Positions 5,808 through 6,134 of a stretch of 6,134 nt of DNA are shown piece after piece. The stretch is from an uncultured beta proteobacterium (GTDB lineage: Bacteria > Pseudomonadota > Gammaproteobacteria > Burkholderiales > Burkholderiaceae), in NCBI GenBank assembly GCA_903944255.1, contig CAJARE010000343.1, forward strand, positions 1-6,134, read 5' to 3'. The translations under genes were made by a program, and so were the position numbers. Position 1 is the first letter of the stretch; the number at the start of each line of letters is the position of its first letter. A model generated the notes under the pieces. It was not told the origin of the DNA. It did no database searches and saw only the letters and a list, made by a program, of their open reading frames with translations.

Positions 5808-5879
5808 AAGGGGTAAACCCTTATTAATAATCTAAATGATCGAAGATAACAAAACCCCCAACATTGCTGATGAGGGTTT
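5808..5879. repeat. Inverted repeats in the divergent control region
   Basis: Two further symmetric elements occupy the middle of the gap between the divergent genes. AAGGG (5808-5812) and CCCTT (5818-5822) bracket a 5-base loop. AAACCC (5852-5857) and GGGTTT (5874-5879) are 16 bases apart. Between them lies ATCTAAAT (5830-5837), the repeated half-site. Spaced symmetric elements between divergent catabolic genes often bind regulators, but no specific family can be named. The rest of 5880-5958 shows only a weak GCTCA...TGAGC repeat (5909-5936) and no convincing promoter for the Rieske gene. Confidence 0.3.
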
Positions 5880-5958
5880 GCCTGACGCTGAGATACATAG
5901 TAATCTAAGCTCATTTTGTATTAAGAATGTTTGAGCAACTGGCCAATGATGAGGGTAT

Positions 5959-6134
5959 ATGCTTTCTGCGCAAGATAATGCATTTCTAGTCACGAGTGAA
6001 CCCAATACACCCATGGGTAACTATTTACGCTGTCATTGGCACCCAGTTGCACTATCTGAAGAAGTGGCAAAACCTGATTGCCCACCAATTCGTGTCAAAG
6101 TAATGGGCGAAGATCTATTACTCTTTCGTGATAC
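5959..6134 (+). CDS. Rieske ring-hydroxylating oxygenase, phthalate 4,5-dioxygenase type, N-terminal fragment (3' truncated by the window)
   Basis: The visible 58 residues start MLSAQDNAFLVTSEPNTPMGNYLRCHWHPVA and continue into PPIRVKVMGEDLLLFRD. This is the N-terminal pattern of phthalate 4,5-dioxygenase-like oxygenase subunits: TPMG(N/E), then an (R/C)xWHP(V/A) motif, then the VxxxGEDLxxFRD strand that leads into the Rieske [2Fe-2S] domain. The Rieske ligands and the mononuclear iron site lie beyond the window. Such enzymes add oxygen to aromatic or other ring acids in the cytoplasm and need a reductase partner, not seen here. The ATG at 5959 has GAGGG (5951-5955) before it with only three bases of spacing, which is tight but acceptable. 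It is divergent from the 2-oxoglutarate dioxygenase operon and shares its control region, so co-regulation is likely. Confidence 0.85.
   Translation, partial: MLSAQDNAFLVTSEPNTPMGNYLRCHWHPVALSEEVAKPDCPPIRVKVMGEDLLLFRD

Noticed and set aside
5738..5914. N-terminal 59-residue extension of the dioxygenase from an ATG at 5914
   Set aside because: The added residues do not resemble the TauD family, cover the palindrome and promoter-like elements, and the GTG at 5737 has a GGAGG site and gives a normal-length protein.
5946..5978. Short open frame ATG ATG AGG ... TAA overlapping the Rieske start, as a possible leader peptide
   Set aside because: Only ten codons, no ribosome site of its own, and its GAGG bases serve better as the Rieske gene's Shine-Dalgarno sequence.
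1..6134. CRISPR array, phage genes or toxin-antitoxin pair
   Set aside because: No regularly spaced repeats and no reading frames with such motifs were seen on either strand.

Overview
This window looks like a chromosomal catabolic region of a betaproteobacterium, probably Burkholderiales. The main pointer is an orphan Bug/TctC-type periplasmic solute receptor, a family greatly expanded in that order. Base composition is low to moderate in GC (about 38-53% in the minus-strand lines I counted), which would suit a Polynucleobacter-like freshwater lineage. The genus is inference only.

Layout, left to right. (1) Positions 1-347 hold the last 114 residues of a plus-strand gene resembling the CaiB/BaiF (class III) CoA-transferases, followed by a hairpin terminator. 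(2) Positions 413-461 hold a minus-strand tRNA-Met-like 3' half: CCA end, 7-nt acceptor strand, T-arm, 5-nt variable loop and a CAT anticodon in a correctly spaced 7-nt loop. It has no recognisable 5' half. (3) Positions 605-2307 hold two overlapping plus-strand genes: a 3-hydroxyacyl-CoA-dehydrogenase-fold enzyme of the lambda-crystallin/L-gulonate dehydrogenase type and a short-chain dehydrogenase (SDR1). Part of this segment is GC-richer than its surroundings. (4) Positions 2327-2357 hold a decayed direct repeat of the tRNA-like element, so the two-gene unit is flanked by direct repeats like a small integrated islet. (5) Positions 5737 down to 2393 hold a compact minus-strand operon: TauD-type 2-oxoglutarate dioxygenase, SDR3, Bug receptor, SDR2. 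Gene junctions are a 1-nt overlap, 18 nt and 10 nt. (6) Positions 5738-5958 are a divergent control region with a perfect 17-bp palindrome just beyond a candidate -10 box. (7) From 5959 to the end is the N-terminus of a Rieske ring-hydroxylating oxygenase of the phthalate 4,5-dioxygenase type on the plus strand.

Taken together, the minus operon and the divergent Rieske gene look like a small-molecule degradation locus. The receptor would bind an organic anion in the periplasm. Two different oxygenases (an Fe/2OG enzyme and a Rieske enzyme) would hydroxylate it or an intermediate, and SDRs would oxidise the resulting alcohols or dihydrodiols. The CoA-transferase, HADH-fold enzyme and SDR1 could work on acyl-CoA or hydroxy-acid intermediates. 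I do not recognise this set as a described pathway, and the substrate cannot be read from the sequence. No transcriptional regulator, transposase, integrase, CRISPR array or intact RNA gene is visible.
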